A stretch of DNA of 64,000 nt, taken from Adenophora triphylla var. japonica (taxonomy: Eukaryota; Streptophyta; Magnoliopsida; Asterales; Campanulaceae). The first letter of the stretch is position 1. Each line of letters opens with the position of its first letter. Positions 10,938 to 21,706 of the stretch are shown here, in pieces. The translations under genes and the position numbers were made by a program. The notes beneath the pieces are model-generated. The model worked only from the letters and a program-made list of their open reading frames with translations. It searched no databases and was not told the origin of the DNA. Location: contig JAFEMH010001452.1 in assembly GCA_022495995.1 (NCBI GenBank), positions 198,501-262,500 of the forward strand, read 5' to 3'.

Positions 10938-12106
10938 CTAATCAACTAATGTGTTTGCAAAAGGCAATAAGTAGATGCTTAGAATAGGTCTATCAGTTTC
11001 AGCAACAGCGTCATCCTTATTCTTCTTTCCCCGACCTCGACCTTGTCGAGTGTTCTTTCTCTTCTTCTCAATGATGTCGGTCTCCCTCATCCCTATCTCA
11101 GGTGCCCTGACTGGAGCTTCGATCAAACCGGTGTCAATAAGTTCCTTCTCTACCCTGGAACGAGTCTTTATCTCCTCCCACTGAGCCTCGGTGAGAGGAG
11201 AAACCTCTGATAATCTCTCATATATGACTTCCATGTCTTTGATAAAATCACCCGACTGGTTATGGCGACTAACCTTTGCCTCGTCCTCTCTCAAAGCCCT
11301 TCTAGATTCACTATCAGCACCCAATATGGCCTGGTGCCTCTCTCCCAAGACAATTTGAGTCGCCTCCATCTCCCTCTCATACCAATCCAGGTAAGGTGTG
11401 GTCAAAATGGTACTCTTCATGTTCTTGAGAATGGCCCTGGGTGCGAATGTCCTCCCAGTCATCCAATGGCTCCCGTACGGCCCTGAACTGTCTCGACACC
11501 AAGCAGGGAATGTAAAAGGATGACAAGGATAGCCCTGGAACCCTCACTATGTAGGACTCCTGAAATGTCCTACGGGTCTGCAACCTGCAATGAGGCACCC
11601 ACCAACGAACATCCGAGGTAGACGGCCGAGCCATCATCAGCTCCCAGTGACCATGATCCTGCTATCTCGGTGCACCCCTCCGAGAAATTACCCAAGGACA
11701 CTGAGTAGGCAAAGCCCCAAGTAAAGCCCCGAGCCTCTCCTGCAACCATAGAGTCAGTACAGCTGGGCTCCCTGACCGCATGAAAAGGTCCCCCCTGGCC
11801 ATCCTATCAATGTTGTGCAGAGTCTCTCCCAAAATTAGAGGGACAATATCTCTCCCAGCTCTGCAGTCTCTGACCATGTCCAAAAATCCGCTATGTGCCC
11901 TCCAAAGGATTCGACAGTGAAAAGGAAAGAAAATACGCAAAGAATGAAAGCATCCATAGACACCGTGGTCTCAACGATGCCGGACACATGAATCTGCTCG
12001 AAATGTCAGAAATGTCAATCCTATCGGGAGCTATCATCATCCCTTCGGCTTCTTTCGGAGAAATTTGCAAAAAAGATGCCAGCTTTGGGATCACTGGTAA
12101 ATACTC
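10938..12106 (-). pseudogene. antisense ORF (plant-mobile-domain-like), copy 1, start missing
   Basis: This runs opposite to pol, in the space between pol and the 3' LTR. Its C-terminal part is open at 11462-10938 (DWYEREMEATQIVLGERHQ, then GLIEAPVRAPEIG and a basic tail RQGRGRGKKNK). Upstream pieces continue in other frames to 12106, where the tandem-duplication junction cuts off the first 110 or so residues and the promoter. Extra antisense ORFs are known in plant Tat elements. The protein resembles the plant mobile domain family, best seen in copy 2 and at 20143-21706. It is inactive because of truncation and frameshifts. Confidence 0.7.
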
Positions 12107-12107
12107 G

Positions 12108-14103
12108 GTGAAATTGGTCTCAAAAATGGACCCCATCAAGTATATCTTCGACAAACCTTCCCTCTCGATGCGCCTGGGAAAGTGGTCATTCTTCCTAGCA
12201 GAGTTTGACATCAACTATGTAACGAGAAAGGCAATCAAGGGTCAAGCACTATCAGACCATCTGGCAAGTTTCCCTACTAATGAGGACCGAGGACCTGAAC
12301 CCCAGTTTCTGGATGAGGGGATTTTCGCTGTTGAGCCCGAGAATCGATGGCAACTCTTCTTCGATGGAGCTGCTAACAAAAGGGGAAATGGCATAGGAAT
12401 GTTGTTGGTAGACCCAAAAGATGAGCATACGCCAATAGCCATCAAGATGAACTTCTCTGTCACAAATAATGCGGCAGAATATGAAGCCTGTATAGCCGGT
12501 TTGGAGGCCGCCCTAGAAAAAAATGTCAAGGAACTCGAGGTCTACGGAGACTCAGCCCTAATCATTAACCAGGTCTCGAACAAGTGGAAGACTGTGGATC
12601 CTAACCTACAGAAGTATCATGCCTATATGGAAGAATTGACAGAGCAGTTCAGAGAAGTGATCTTCCACTATCTGCCAAGAGACAAGAATAGATTTGCAGA
12701 TGCCTTAGCTACTCTAGCCTCATTGGTAGAGATCCTCGAGGGAAGGGCAGTAAAACCATTCAGAGTGGGTAGAAGGAAGCACCGGCCTTACATTTGTGAA
12801 ATAGAAGTGGGACCTGAACTCGTCAAGGAACCTTGGTACAATCAAGTTTACCAGTTTCTCAAAGATGGGGAATCAGCATTCAGAGACGAAGAAGGTAAGC
12901 TGAAGGAAGGCATCAAAAGCCAAAAGCTTGCAAGCTTTGAAGCGACTAGCCTCTCACTATGTCATTCTAGGAGGTGATCAGTACAAAAAACGATACCAAG
13001 GGCCACTCATGTTGTGTGTCACCAAAGAAATGGTAAGAGAGGTAATGAGCGAAGTCTATAATGGTCCCTGCGGTCCTCACATGAATGGCAGAGCATTAAT
13101 GAAAGTGATCCTCAGAATGGGCTACTACTGGATCTCCATGGAAACAGACTGTATTCAGCATGTCCGAGAATGTGACAAGTGCCAACGGTTTTCCAACCTT
13201 AATCATCTCCCGCCTCATGACCTGTACTGCATGACGACGCCTTGACCGTTTGCAACTTGGGGCATTGATGTAATCGGGAAGATAGCCCCAGCCGGAAGCA
13301 ATAGGCATGATTTTGTTTTAGTGGCAGTGGACTATTTCACGAAATAGGTGGAAGCAAAGTCTTATAAGGTCCTCACATCCAAGAAGGTTGCCCAGTTTGT
13401 CAAAGAAAATATCATGTGCAGTTATGGGGTGCCAAACGAGATCATCTCAGATAATGGGACACATTTTGAGGGAGACTACGATAGATAGCTGTCAGAATTC
13501 AAAGTCACGCCACAAATCATCCCCGTACAGGCCTCAGACCAATGGAGCGGTAGAAGCTGCAAATAAGACACTCGAGCGAATCATCCGAAAGATGGACACT
13601 CGCGGTCGTGATTGGCCCGAAAAACTACATCCAGCACTCTGGGCTACAGAACTTCTGTCAGAACAGCCACGGGAGAAACCCCTTTTGCCTTGACTTACGG
13701 AATGGAAGCAGTCCTGCCTGTAGAGTTGGAGATTCTGTCACTGAGAGTCCTCTTGGAAAACAACATCAACGAAGTAGAATGGTTGCGCAGCAGGAATGAT
13801 GAGCTTTCCCTACTTGATGAAAGGAGGCTAAAATCCATGGAACATACTCGAGCCTATCATAGGTGAATGGCCAGAGCATTCGACAAAAAGGTCAAGGCCA
13901 CAGACATCAAAGAATGAGATTTGGTACCGAAAGAGAAGCCCCCTACCAGAGAAAACCCTCTAGGAAAGTGGGAACCCGTTTGGATCGGCCCGTACGTGGT
14001 ACAGAAGATACTATCGGGAGGAGGAATGAAGCTTGCAAACCTGGATGACAATCCTTTTGTTCACCCTGTCAACGGTGACAAGCTTCGTAGTTATTATGTC
14101 TAA
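12108..14103 (+). pseudogene. Ty3/gypsy (Tat-type) pol, duplication copy 2: second RNase H and integrase
   Basis: A duplicate of the 8540-10520 pol. After the junction the frame is open from the RT-linked RNase H through the second RNase H and to 12977 (LFFDGAANKRGNGIG, NNAAEYEACIAGLEAALE, YGDSALIIN), because here the CGA GGA codons at 12289 are intact where copy 1 has TGA TGA. Integrase follows in another frame (GPHMNGRALM, CDKCQRFSNLNH) to the TGA at 13243 and further pieces at 13388-13693, 13612-13866 and 13921-14103. The last ends HPVNGDKLRSYYV with a natural stop, the true pol C-terminus that copy 1 lacks. Confidence 0.9.
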
Positions 14104-14260
14104 AATAAAAAAAATATAAAAATATCAAAAAAAAAAAAGTGCAAAATGAGTAATACCCAGCTAGGCTGAAAACCCTGAAAAGGGCAGTCTAGGCAGAAAA
14201 CAGGGTTGCACCAAAAAAAAACAAAAACAACAAGAATCCAAAAAAGTTCATTAGAATGAA

Positions 14261-14315
14261 CTACGGAGACCTGAGCCCCTTAGCTTTTCTTGTAAAAGGG
14301 GAACGTAGGCAGCCA
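14261..14315 (+). ncRNA. conserved hairpin, class I, duplication copy 2
   Basis: Same sequence as the hairpin at 10706-10760: CTACGGAGACCTGAG ... AAGGGGAACGTAGGCAGCC. As a product of the duplication it is not independent evidence for the structure. Confidence 0.5.
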
Positions 14316-14490
14316 GAAATTGTTCGGTCTAAACAATAAATAAGACATTCAGATTTTCATGAAATGTGTCTTGAAAAATTCTAAGAAAATATCTCTTGTT
14401 TTTACAAATTAAAAACTTCTTGATGAGTTCAAGCAGGGTCTACTCTTGACTCTCCTAACCTGCTACAAAGACAAAAATATACAATAAAAG

Positions 14491-15964
14491 ACCTAATCAA
14501 CTAATGTGTTTGCAAAAGGCAATAAGTAGATGCTTAGAATAGGTCTATCAGTTGTCAGCAACAGCGTCATCCTTATTCTTCTTTCCCCGACCTCGACCTT
14601 GTCGAGTGTTCTTTCTCTTCTTCTCAATGATGTCGGTCTCCCTCATCCCTATCTCAGGCGCCCTGACTGGAGCCTCGATCAAACCGGTGTCAATAAGTGC
14701 CTTCTCTATCCTGGAACGAGTCTTTATCTCCTCCCACTGAGCCTCGGTGAGAGGAGAAACCTCTGATAATCACTCATATATGACTTCCACGTCTTTGATA
14801 AAATTGCCCAACTGGTTATGGCTACTAGCCTTTGCCTCGGCCTCTCTCAAAGCCCTTCTAGATTTACTATCAGCACCCAATATGTCCTGGCGCCTCTCTC
14901 CCAAGACAATTTGAGTTGCCCCCATCTCCCTCTCATAACAATCCAGGTAAGGTGTGGTCAAAATGGTACTCTTCCTGTTCTTGAGAATGGCCTGGGTGCG
15001 AATGTCCTCCCAGTCATCCAATGGCTCCCGTAAGGCCCCGAACTGTCTCGATACCTAGCAGGGAATGTAAAAGGACGACAAGGATAGCCCTGGAACCCTC
15101 ACTATGTAGGACTCCTGAAATGTCCTACGGGTCTGCAACCTGCAATGAGGCACCCACCAACGAACATTCGAGGTAGACGGCCGAGCTATCATCAGCTCCC
15201 AGTGACCCTGATCTTGCTGTCTCGGTGCACCCCTCCGAGAAATTACCCAAGGACACTGAGTAGGCAAAGCCCCAGGTAAAGCCCCGAGCCTCTCCTGCGA
15301 CCATAGAGTCAGTACAGCTGGGCTCCCTGATCGCATGAAAAGGTCCCCCTGGCCATCCTATCAATGTCATGCAGCGTCTCTCCCAAAATTAGAGGGACAA
15401 TATCTCTCCCAGCTCTGCAGTCTCTGACCATGTCCAAAAATCCGCTATGTGCCCTCCAAAGGATTTGTCAGTGAAAAGGAAAGAAAATACGCAAAGAATG
15501 AAAGCATCCATAGACACCGTGGTCTCAACAGTACCCGGACACATGAATCTGCTCAAAATGTCAGAAATGTCGATCCTATCGGGAGCTATCATCATCCCTT
15601 CGGCTTTTTTTGGAGAAATTTGCAGAAAAGATGCCAGCTTTGGGATCACTGGTAAATACCCGGCCAAAGGAATCAAAATATCCTCAATTTCCGGACCCCC
15701 AATCAATGCGTGGAAATCCTCGAAGGTGGGAACGATCTCATTGTAGGAAGAGGAGTAAACGTGTCTCCGGACGTCCCAAAATCTTGCTGCTGCTCTCAAA
15801 AGGTCCCAATCAGGTGGGAGATCCTTCAAATGCCACAAAGATTTGATTTTGAAGGTGTTGTCAAAAAGCCCCTTATGAGATTGAAAGTTATACCTCATCC
15901 AATATTGAAGGTTGGAAAGAAAATGATACTTTTTCCCCTTTTGCAATCGGACCGATTTCTCCAT
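14491..15964 (-). pseudogene. antisense ORF with plant-mobile-domain-like protein, copy 2, full length
   Basis: The likely start is the ATG at 15964 (MEKSVRLQKGKKYHF). The N-terminal 190 residues are open to 15389 and show the plant mobile domain pattern: WDLLRAAARFWDVRRHV, then YNEIVPTFEDFHALIGG. Later parts continue in shifted frames (VPGLSLSSFYIPCLVSRQ; then a charged tail RQGRGRGKKNK near 14590). The homologous ORF at 20143-21706 has the same order, so this is one gene broken by several indels. Plant mobile domain proteins occur in host MAIL/MAIN genes and in transposons; their role in retroelements is not established. A promoter-like region lies just upstream. Confidence 0.75.
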
Positions 15965-16040
15965 GGCAATGATTGGACTCACCTATTTTTGGCTAAAAAT
16001 CTATTTTGAAATCAGTTGGGAGGTGCCAAAAGTGGAAATG

Positions 16041-16140
16041 AAATATAAAGACCCTTCCTTAATTTTATTTGCAGAAAATCAGTCCAGGCAGAAGACCCAG
16101 CCGTGCGGCCTCATTTTCTCAAGGCCTAGCCGGGCGGCTT
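16041..16140 (-). promoter_or_regulatory. presumed promoter of the antisense ORF: TATA and two GCCGNGCGGC dyads
   Basis: On the minus strand a TATA-like CTTTATATTT (16050-16041) lies about 80 bp upstream of the ATG. Upstream of it are two CG-rich dyads, AAGCCGCCCGGCTA (16140-16127) and AGGCCGCACGGCT (16111-16099), 29 bp apart. The layout copies that of the LTR promoters in this window (repeated dyad, then TATA). Promoter function is inferred from layout only. Confidence 0.5.
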
Positions 16141-16488
16141 CATTCGCTGATGCAGAAAAAAATATGCAGCAGCAAAAGCTACTGCCCAAGTGGGATTTTC
16201 ACCCCACTTTCTTAATAAATCTACACAAAATGATTCCCAAACACCATTCATACATTCATACACCATCATAACACATTTTGGCCCCATTCTCGCCCCATTT
16301 CCATGCAAAAAACCGCCCCGAGGCTCAAGTAATATAGCAAAATAACAATAAGAAAAAAAAAAGAAAAAAATCATTACATGTCTTTGCCACAATTGGCCCC
16401 CAAATAAAATAAAAAAATAAATACAAATTGTTTGTCATGCATCATTTGTTTCTTGTTTTCTCTCTCTCTCTCCCTAAGTGCGGACAAG
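16141..16488. other. intergenic stretch between antisense promoter and minus-strand gene fragment
   Basis: No gene seen. It holds A-rich runs near 16350 and 16400, a (CT)n microsatellite at 16457-16476 and AT-rich sequence that could be the 3' UTR of the fragment to its right. Confidence 0.5.
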
Positions 16489-17177
16489 ACCCTAAGCCTC
16501 CGACTCCTCGCCGCTGCTCAATTCGTAGAATTCAAGGTCTCTCATCAAGTCCTCATCGTCGCTCACGGCAGACAAGTTGACGGGCACATGCTCATACTCC
16601 GCCAGCTACTCCAAGATGTCAGTGTTAGGCCCTTGCCCCTGAGGCACGCCACTGGTCGAAGACGAGTGGTACCCTGAGGCTGATGACGAAGAAGACACAC
16701 TCCCGACGTGCCTCCTCTTGCACTCAGGCTCCTGCGCATTCCCCGCAGCTCACGACGCGCAAGCCAGCTTCCTCAATAGGGACCGAGCTAGCTGCTTCTA
16801 GCCCTTGTTCTGTCACACCAAGGTGTCATAAGTGCGAGCAGGGACCTGCAAGAAAGAGAAAAGCTCAGAAAATCCCAGGAAAAAGGTTCAGAATTGCAGA
16901 AATAGCATGGACAGAAAAGAAAAAGCAAAAGCCGAGAAGGAAAAGGAATCCAGAGTTACTTACAGTGCTGTCAAATGGTAGAGTAAACTCGGCATCTCTC
17001 GTGTCGGGAATGGGCACCATCAGCCTCCTTGGCACCCCATTCACCACATAAGATAGGTGGGCCGAAGGAACAGGTGGATCAGTCAGCTCTACCTCCCCGT
17101 ACCCCTGAGCAGCAACTATCTTCACCAGCCTCTGCGGCATCCTCAAACGCTCCTCCACAAAGGTGGCATACGGGGTG
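16489..17177 (-). pseudogene. unidentified intron-containing gene fragment (two exons)
   Basis: Exon 1 (17177-16963) reads TFVEERLRMPQRLVKIVAA, SYVVNGVPRRLMVPIPD and AEFTLPFDST, and ends at a perfect GTAAGT donor. The intron (about 16962-16850) has a pyrimidine-rich tract and a TTGCAG acceptor. Exon 2 reads VPARTYDTLV and continues in one frame as a serine/acid-rich tail ending SSGEESEA, stop at about 16489. Four internal stops in exon 2 are single-step C-to-T or G-to-A changes of Trp or Gln codons. The fragment is cut on its 5' side by the LTR boundary at 17178. I do not recognise the family; it may be host-derived or a second antisense gene of a Tat element. Confidence 0.6.
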
Positions 17178-18577
17178 TGAATGTACGCTCGCCGAAAAAT
17201 TTTGGAAAGTTAAATGGGATTCGCCACGACGTTTTAAAGGAAACATTGAAAACCTTTTGTGAAAAGAGAATTATGGGTTCGGGGGTTAGATTACGTGTTG
17301 GGAAGAATCGAGAATTCACCCAACACGCCTCGTAAATGAGTCTTTCAACAATAATCATCCAAAGCATTCGTAAGTGTGTGAAAACATTTAAGATGAGAAA
17401 TGTGATAAATGAATTTTATTGATAAATGAGATAACTACAACTTGTGAACCACTTGGTACAAAGGGGGGCCACATCCCAGATTACATATCTAAGAACAAAT
17501 TACAATTGGAAAAGGAGCTTCTGCAGAATGGCAAGATGTGTCGCGTGACACAGGATCTGCCTGGCTAGTTATGTCGCGTGACACAGGACTCAGCCTGGCA
17601 GGTTGTGTCGCGTGACACAGGATGCCCATCTGCAGAAACTTTACAAACTGAACACAGAATGAACTGAGTCCTATCCAGATCAAATTACAACATCAATTCA
17701 ACTCAGAAAATGCACGAATCAACAACTATTCGATTAAGGGGGTGTGGATATGGGGTGATCCACACTCCTTTGGAAAACAAGCCATAATTACATTAAGATC
17801 AAACCATAAACATGAAATTATACCAAACAAATTGAATTAAACAGAGAGATTGCGATTGTAGTTCGACAATTAGAATAGATAGAGTCTAATTATCAGATCA
17901 AATGAGTATAGATTGCATGAATTATGAAAAATAAAAAATATATGAGAGAGAAGGAAGGGATGAATTAGTTACCCTTGGAGATCCACAAATTCTATACCAA
18001 GTTAGGTATAGAATTTTTCTAAACCAGCTTCAGGAACGGATTCAACTTGGGAAGTGTGATGGATTGAAGATCTAGGTGATGATGTGTGAGTTGGATTGAA
18101 TTGAGGGAGAGAAGGAGAGAGTTGGGTATGAGAGAGAGGGATGTGTGTGTTTTATAGTGTGTGTTATGCTGCTATTTGGGCAGAGTAACAGTATGTCAAA
18201 AAGGGATCCAGAAATGAGAGGGGGAGGGTCTTATTTATAGCCTGCTGGTGAGGGGCTAGTTGTGTTGCACGACCCAACGGTTGTGTTTTCCATGGCTCGT
18301 TGTGTCGCACGACTAGACAGGCCAATAACCGTTTCTGGCGCCAATCAAGTGGTTCTGGAACATTCCGGGATAATTCCCAACAAGTCCAAACTGAATAATT
18401 CCTTATAGGTCCTTTTGCCTGGGAAAAATACTTAAAAGTACTTCCTTTGCAAGAAACTTATAAAAAGTTTCCGGAAGTCTCGAAATGGACCAAGAATTTA
18501 CCAAAATGCCCCTAGTGCAATTTTATTATATTAAAAGGCACCTATGAAGGGTCGCAAATTGGATTGGGGTACTTACA
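17178..18577 (-). repeat. 3' LTR of the minus-strand Tat element
   Basis: About 1,400 bp. On the minus strand it begins TGTAAGTACCCCAATCC at 18577 and ends GCGAGCGTACATTCA at 17178. It is homologous to the plus-strand LTR at 25887-27490. It carries a TATA box (minus, 18238-18230 area), two TGTGTYGCACGAC motifs just upstream (18260 and 18301) and three TGTCGCGTGACA motifs in its transcribed part (17537-17552, 17570-17585 and 17604-17619). No primer-binding site follows the inner end, so it is a 3' LTR with the gene fragment at 16489-17177 as flank. Confidence 0.88.
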
Positions 18578-18761
18578 GAGTCCCTCAGCAACGTCACTTA
18601 TGAAAGAAGTGAGGTTGTCGATAAGAATGATCCCAAGCCTAATGAGCGGCTAGTGGGAAAGATAGACCAGAGTGGTCAAACTGCCGAACTTGCTGGGGAT
18701 ATGGCAGATGGGGGAAAATGATTGACGAGGTTGGATGGCTGGACCTTTTGAGAAAGGATTT

Positions 18762-18797
18762 CTACGTATCCCTGAGAGGGAATCAAGCCGGTCGTAG
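18762..18797 (-). ncRNA. conserved hairpin, class II, in the minus-strand Tat element
   Basis: On the minus strand: CTACGACCGGCTTGATTCC, loop CTCTCA, GGGATACGTAGAAATCC. The GGTCCAGCCA box follows (18752-18740). It lies about 190 bp from the 3' LTR, as at 44574-44613. Confidence 0.5.
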
Positions 18798-18800
18798 TTT

Positions 18801-19205
18801 AGACTATTCGGAGGCGTCTTGACCCAAAGAGACTGTTCGGAGGCATCTTAACCCAAAGAGACTGTTCGAAGGCGGCTTGACCCAAAGAGACTGTTCGGAG
18901 GTGTCTAGACCCAAGGAGACTATTCGGAGGCGTCTTAACCCAAAGAGATTGTTCGGAGGCATCTTAACCCAAAGAGATTGTTCGGAGGCGTCTTGACCCA
19001 AGGAGACTGTTCAGAGACGTCTTAACCCAAAGAGACTGTTCGGAGGTGTCTTAACCCAAAGAGATTGTTCGGAGGTGTCTTAACCCAAAGAGACTGTTCG
19101 GAGGCGTCTTAACCCAAGGAGACTGTTCGGAGGCGTCTTAACCCAAGGAGACTGTTCGGAGGCATCTTAACCCAAGGAGACTGTTCGGAGGCGTCTTAAC
19201 CCAAA
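18801..19205 (+). repeat. 29-bp tandem array (about 14 copies)
   Basis: The unit is GACTGTTCGGAGGCGTCTT plus AACCCAAAGA. Anchors TTCG at 18807 and 18836 are 29 bp apart and the spacing is regular. Copies differ by few substitutions. The short open frames across it are not genes. Confidence 0.9.
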
Positions 19206-20142
19206 TGCGCGAGATGAACTTAGAGGAAAAGAAATGATTTTTTTTTCCGAGAAAGTACACACAAGACATGATGATTTGCAATTTGAATGAGATATGATTT
19301 CATACCTGTGCTGTGCTTACCTGTAGGGATTGCTCACACGAGGGGATTGATTTGAATTGATTGGCTGACTTTGGAAGCATTTGTCGGGTAGGACACGAAC
19401 TTTGCTGTTAAATTACCATGCAAAGATGGGCTTTGCTGACGATTTGCCGATGAGGCTGATGATCTAGATGAGCATTGCTGGGAGACTGCTAGATTTGAAT
19501 TCTTTTGCCCAAATTTTGGCTGAGGGACAGTCCACAAGAATCAATTGTGCTCATTTGATTATTCTACCCTACGGGGGGAAAAATACAACACTCCGGGCAC
19601 TTTACTTGACTACGCTACTCTGTTAGCACATTTTGCACAAGATTAACATAGGTTATTTGTTAATTTGATTGCACGAGTCCATCCGCTTTTAAAAAATGGG
19701 ATGATGATTATATTGAATGATCGGCTTTGCCGGATTGGTATATGAGATGATGTGTTGAATCTGTATCAAGTGAGTGTGTATAGGGATGTATGTGGTGAAG
19801 TGAACCCTCTCCCGTGCATTAACATATTGGTATATGGGGGTGAATATATGTGAGTACGGGTATATGGGAGGTGTATTGCAGCAACAGCGAGTCGAAGAGT
19901 GCTCTGGAAAGGCAAGCTTGCAGCAAATTTGCTGATGTCTGATATTGGGCCAAAAGTGTCGCCCGACATGTCATGCCACCTTGGCAGGTTATGTCGCACG
20001 ACTAGAGGAGGATCGTAAAAGGCCCTTTTAACTTAGCTTCAAATTCTTTAAAAAACATTACCCTTTCAAGGTAGAAAAAATTAGCAACCCCAGTTTGAGA
20101 GATAAGCGATTTCTTTGACAAAGATTGAAACTTTTGACTGCA

Positions 20143-21706
20143 ATGGAGCATTACAACAGAGAAGTAGCTTCCCGGGAGTATCAATTTCACCAAGACTTCA
20201 TTGAAATTTCGCGCTCTCATCAAAAGCAACATCGAAAAATCATTGATAAGAGATATAGCATGCCATGCATTTGGTCATTGAAAGACTGGAAGATTGATTG
20301 GGAGTTGCTCCGAGCTGCTTCACGCTTTTGGGATTCAGAGCGACATGTGTTCACTTTGTCGTACAATGATTTGACGCCGACCATGGAAGATTTCAGAGCA
20401 TGGAAAGGCCTGAGTGAGACGAAGACTGTAGCATTTCCCCGGGATGGACAGCCAATTACGGAGCAGTTATCAGACTTCTTGGGTTTACCAGCAGATCAGG
20501 TAGCACCCATGATTCTTGATGATAGGATTATAGATTTGACCCGGATGGCCAGATTGCGTCTATCCAGTCCTGAGCTGTTCGACCTTTCTACCTCTCTGTA
20601 TATATTTATAATGCTTACCCTGTTGGCCCATTATTTCTGTGGGTACATCGGAGTCTACACGGGTACCTTGCTGGAGATTGTTAGGCAACTCTGGGGTGGC
20701 CGAGGTGTGGACCTTTGCCAAATCCAGTCTGGATTGGGAGAGATGGATATTGTACCATTGTTGTTGGCTAAGACATATCATGGTATTGATAGGCTGGCCG
20801 GAGGATCTGATTTCATGGGTGCAGGCAGCTCCAGTTTATTATCCTTATGGCTTTCTGAGAGGTTGCGCTTGATCATGCCACTACTAGAGGGTTCACACAG
20901 CAATGCCCTGGGTACCCAGGATATTGAGAGATACATCTACTGATAGCTGGCAGATGAGATTGACACGATATGGGACTGTTGATCTGAGCTTTTGGATTCC
21001 GACGTGGAGGCTACAGACCATGAGGGACATTCAGGATGGGTCGGTGGTAGTCAGGCTGCCAGGGTTGCATGTATCTTCCTTTTGTATCCCATCATTAGTG
21101 AGCAGACAGTACGGGTACCTGCAGCAGATTATCCGGGCTTTGAGAGAGAGACTGATGACTGATACTACTCTGCTGAGTATGGCCGAGCCCCAAACTATGC
21201 AGTTTTTCAGCAGATCCTTTCTGGAGGGTTTTCTGCCTACACGGACACTTCTTCGCCAGGCCCGAGGTAATACTTTCTTGACCATAGAATATCTTATTTG
21301 GTATGAGGAGCAACGGGGTCCGGTGCAGTTGACGATAGAGGCTCGCCGTCAGGAATACCTTGGGGCAGACTATCCGACCAGTCGATATTTCAGAGATGTG
21401 GAGGCCCAGGGGAACCCAGATGATGTCACTGGAGATGTTGCAGAGGACTATCGGAGGCAAGAGCTTAGGAGAGCTGCTATGAGGGATGATCCCGAAGTGA
21501 TAGCTCGCAGCGAGGCCTTGAGGCGAGAGAGGACTGCTAGGGCAGCTTTGAGAGAGACTGGGCTGATCGATCCACCGGCTCACACTATACCTGAGCTAGG
21601 ACGGGCTCAAACTGACTTATTCGACATTCCTAGGCCAAAGACCTCCCGGGGACCGATGAAGAGGAAGAGTAGAGATGCAAGTTCGGGAGCGGGAACGAAC
21701 TCCTAG
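20143..21706 (+). pseudogene. antisense ORF with plant-mobile-domain-like protein (opposite to pol)
   Basis: ATG at 20143 (MEHYNREVASREYQF). The first 267 codons are open to 20943, and the rest continues in another frame from about 20940 to the TAG at 21704. So one frameshift separates two long, otherwise clean halves. Plant mobile domain features are WELLRAASRFWDSERHVFTL, YNDLTPTMEDFRAWKGL, then LSDFLGLPADQV. The second half has WIPTWRLQTMRDIQ and LPGLHVSSFCIPSLVSRQ, a charged helical stretch and a basic tail (RPKTSRGPMKRKSRD). The same order is seen at 14491-15964. It lies on the coding strand opposite to this element's pol. Function in the element is unknown. Confidence 0.78.

Larger units (their letters stand above)
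8534..15671 (+). repeat. 3,569-bp direct tandem duplication (pol plus antisense ORF)
   Basis: Unit 1 is 8534-12102 and unit 2 starts at 12103. The junction fuses the antisense-ORF sequence ...GGTAAATAC to the pol sequence ACTCGGTGAA. Anchors keep offsets of 3,569-3,570 bp up to about 10500 and 3,554-3,556 bp after about 10950. The two units differ at only a few percent of positions and share several stops (9673/13243 and the TAG after ACGAAA), so the element was already dead when duplicated. Only unit 2 continues past the junction point into the antisense ORF's first exon and promoter. Confidence 0.92.
18578..20142 (-). other. 3' untranslated region of the minus-strand Tat element, including antisense-ORF upstream region
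   Basis: Starts with the purine-rich CTGAGGGACTC (minus strand) next to the LTR, the presumed polypurine tract. It contains the class II hairpin, a 29-bp tandem array and a quiet AT-rich part (19205-19950). It ends with two near-palindromes, TGTCGCCCGACA (19957-19968) and TATGTCGCACGAC (19990-20002), 140-190 bp upstream of the antisense ORF. No protein-coding gene is visible. Confidence 0.7.

Noticed and set aside
15964..15985. GTGAGT donor-like site just before the antisense ORF start, suggesting a 5' intron
   Set aside because: No matching acceptor or upstream exon is visible and the ATG follows immediately, so the match is probably chance.
18801..19205. Possible CRISPR-like array (29-bp repeats)
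   Set aside because: Units are contiguous without unique spacers and the context is a plant retroelement, so it is a simple tandem array.
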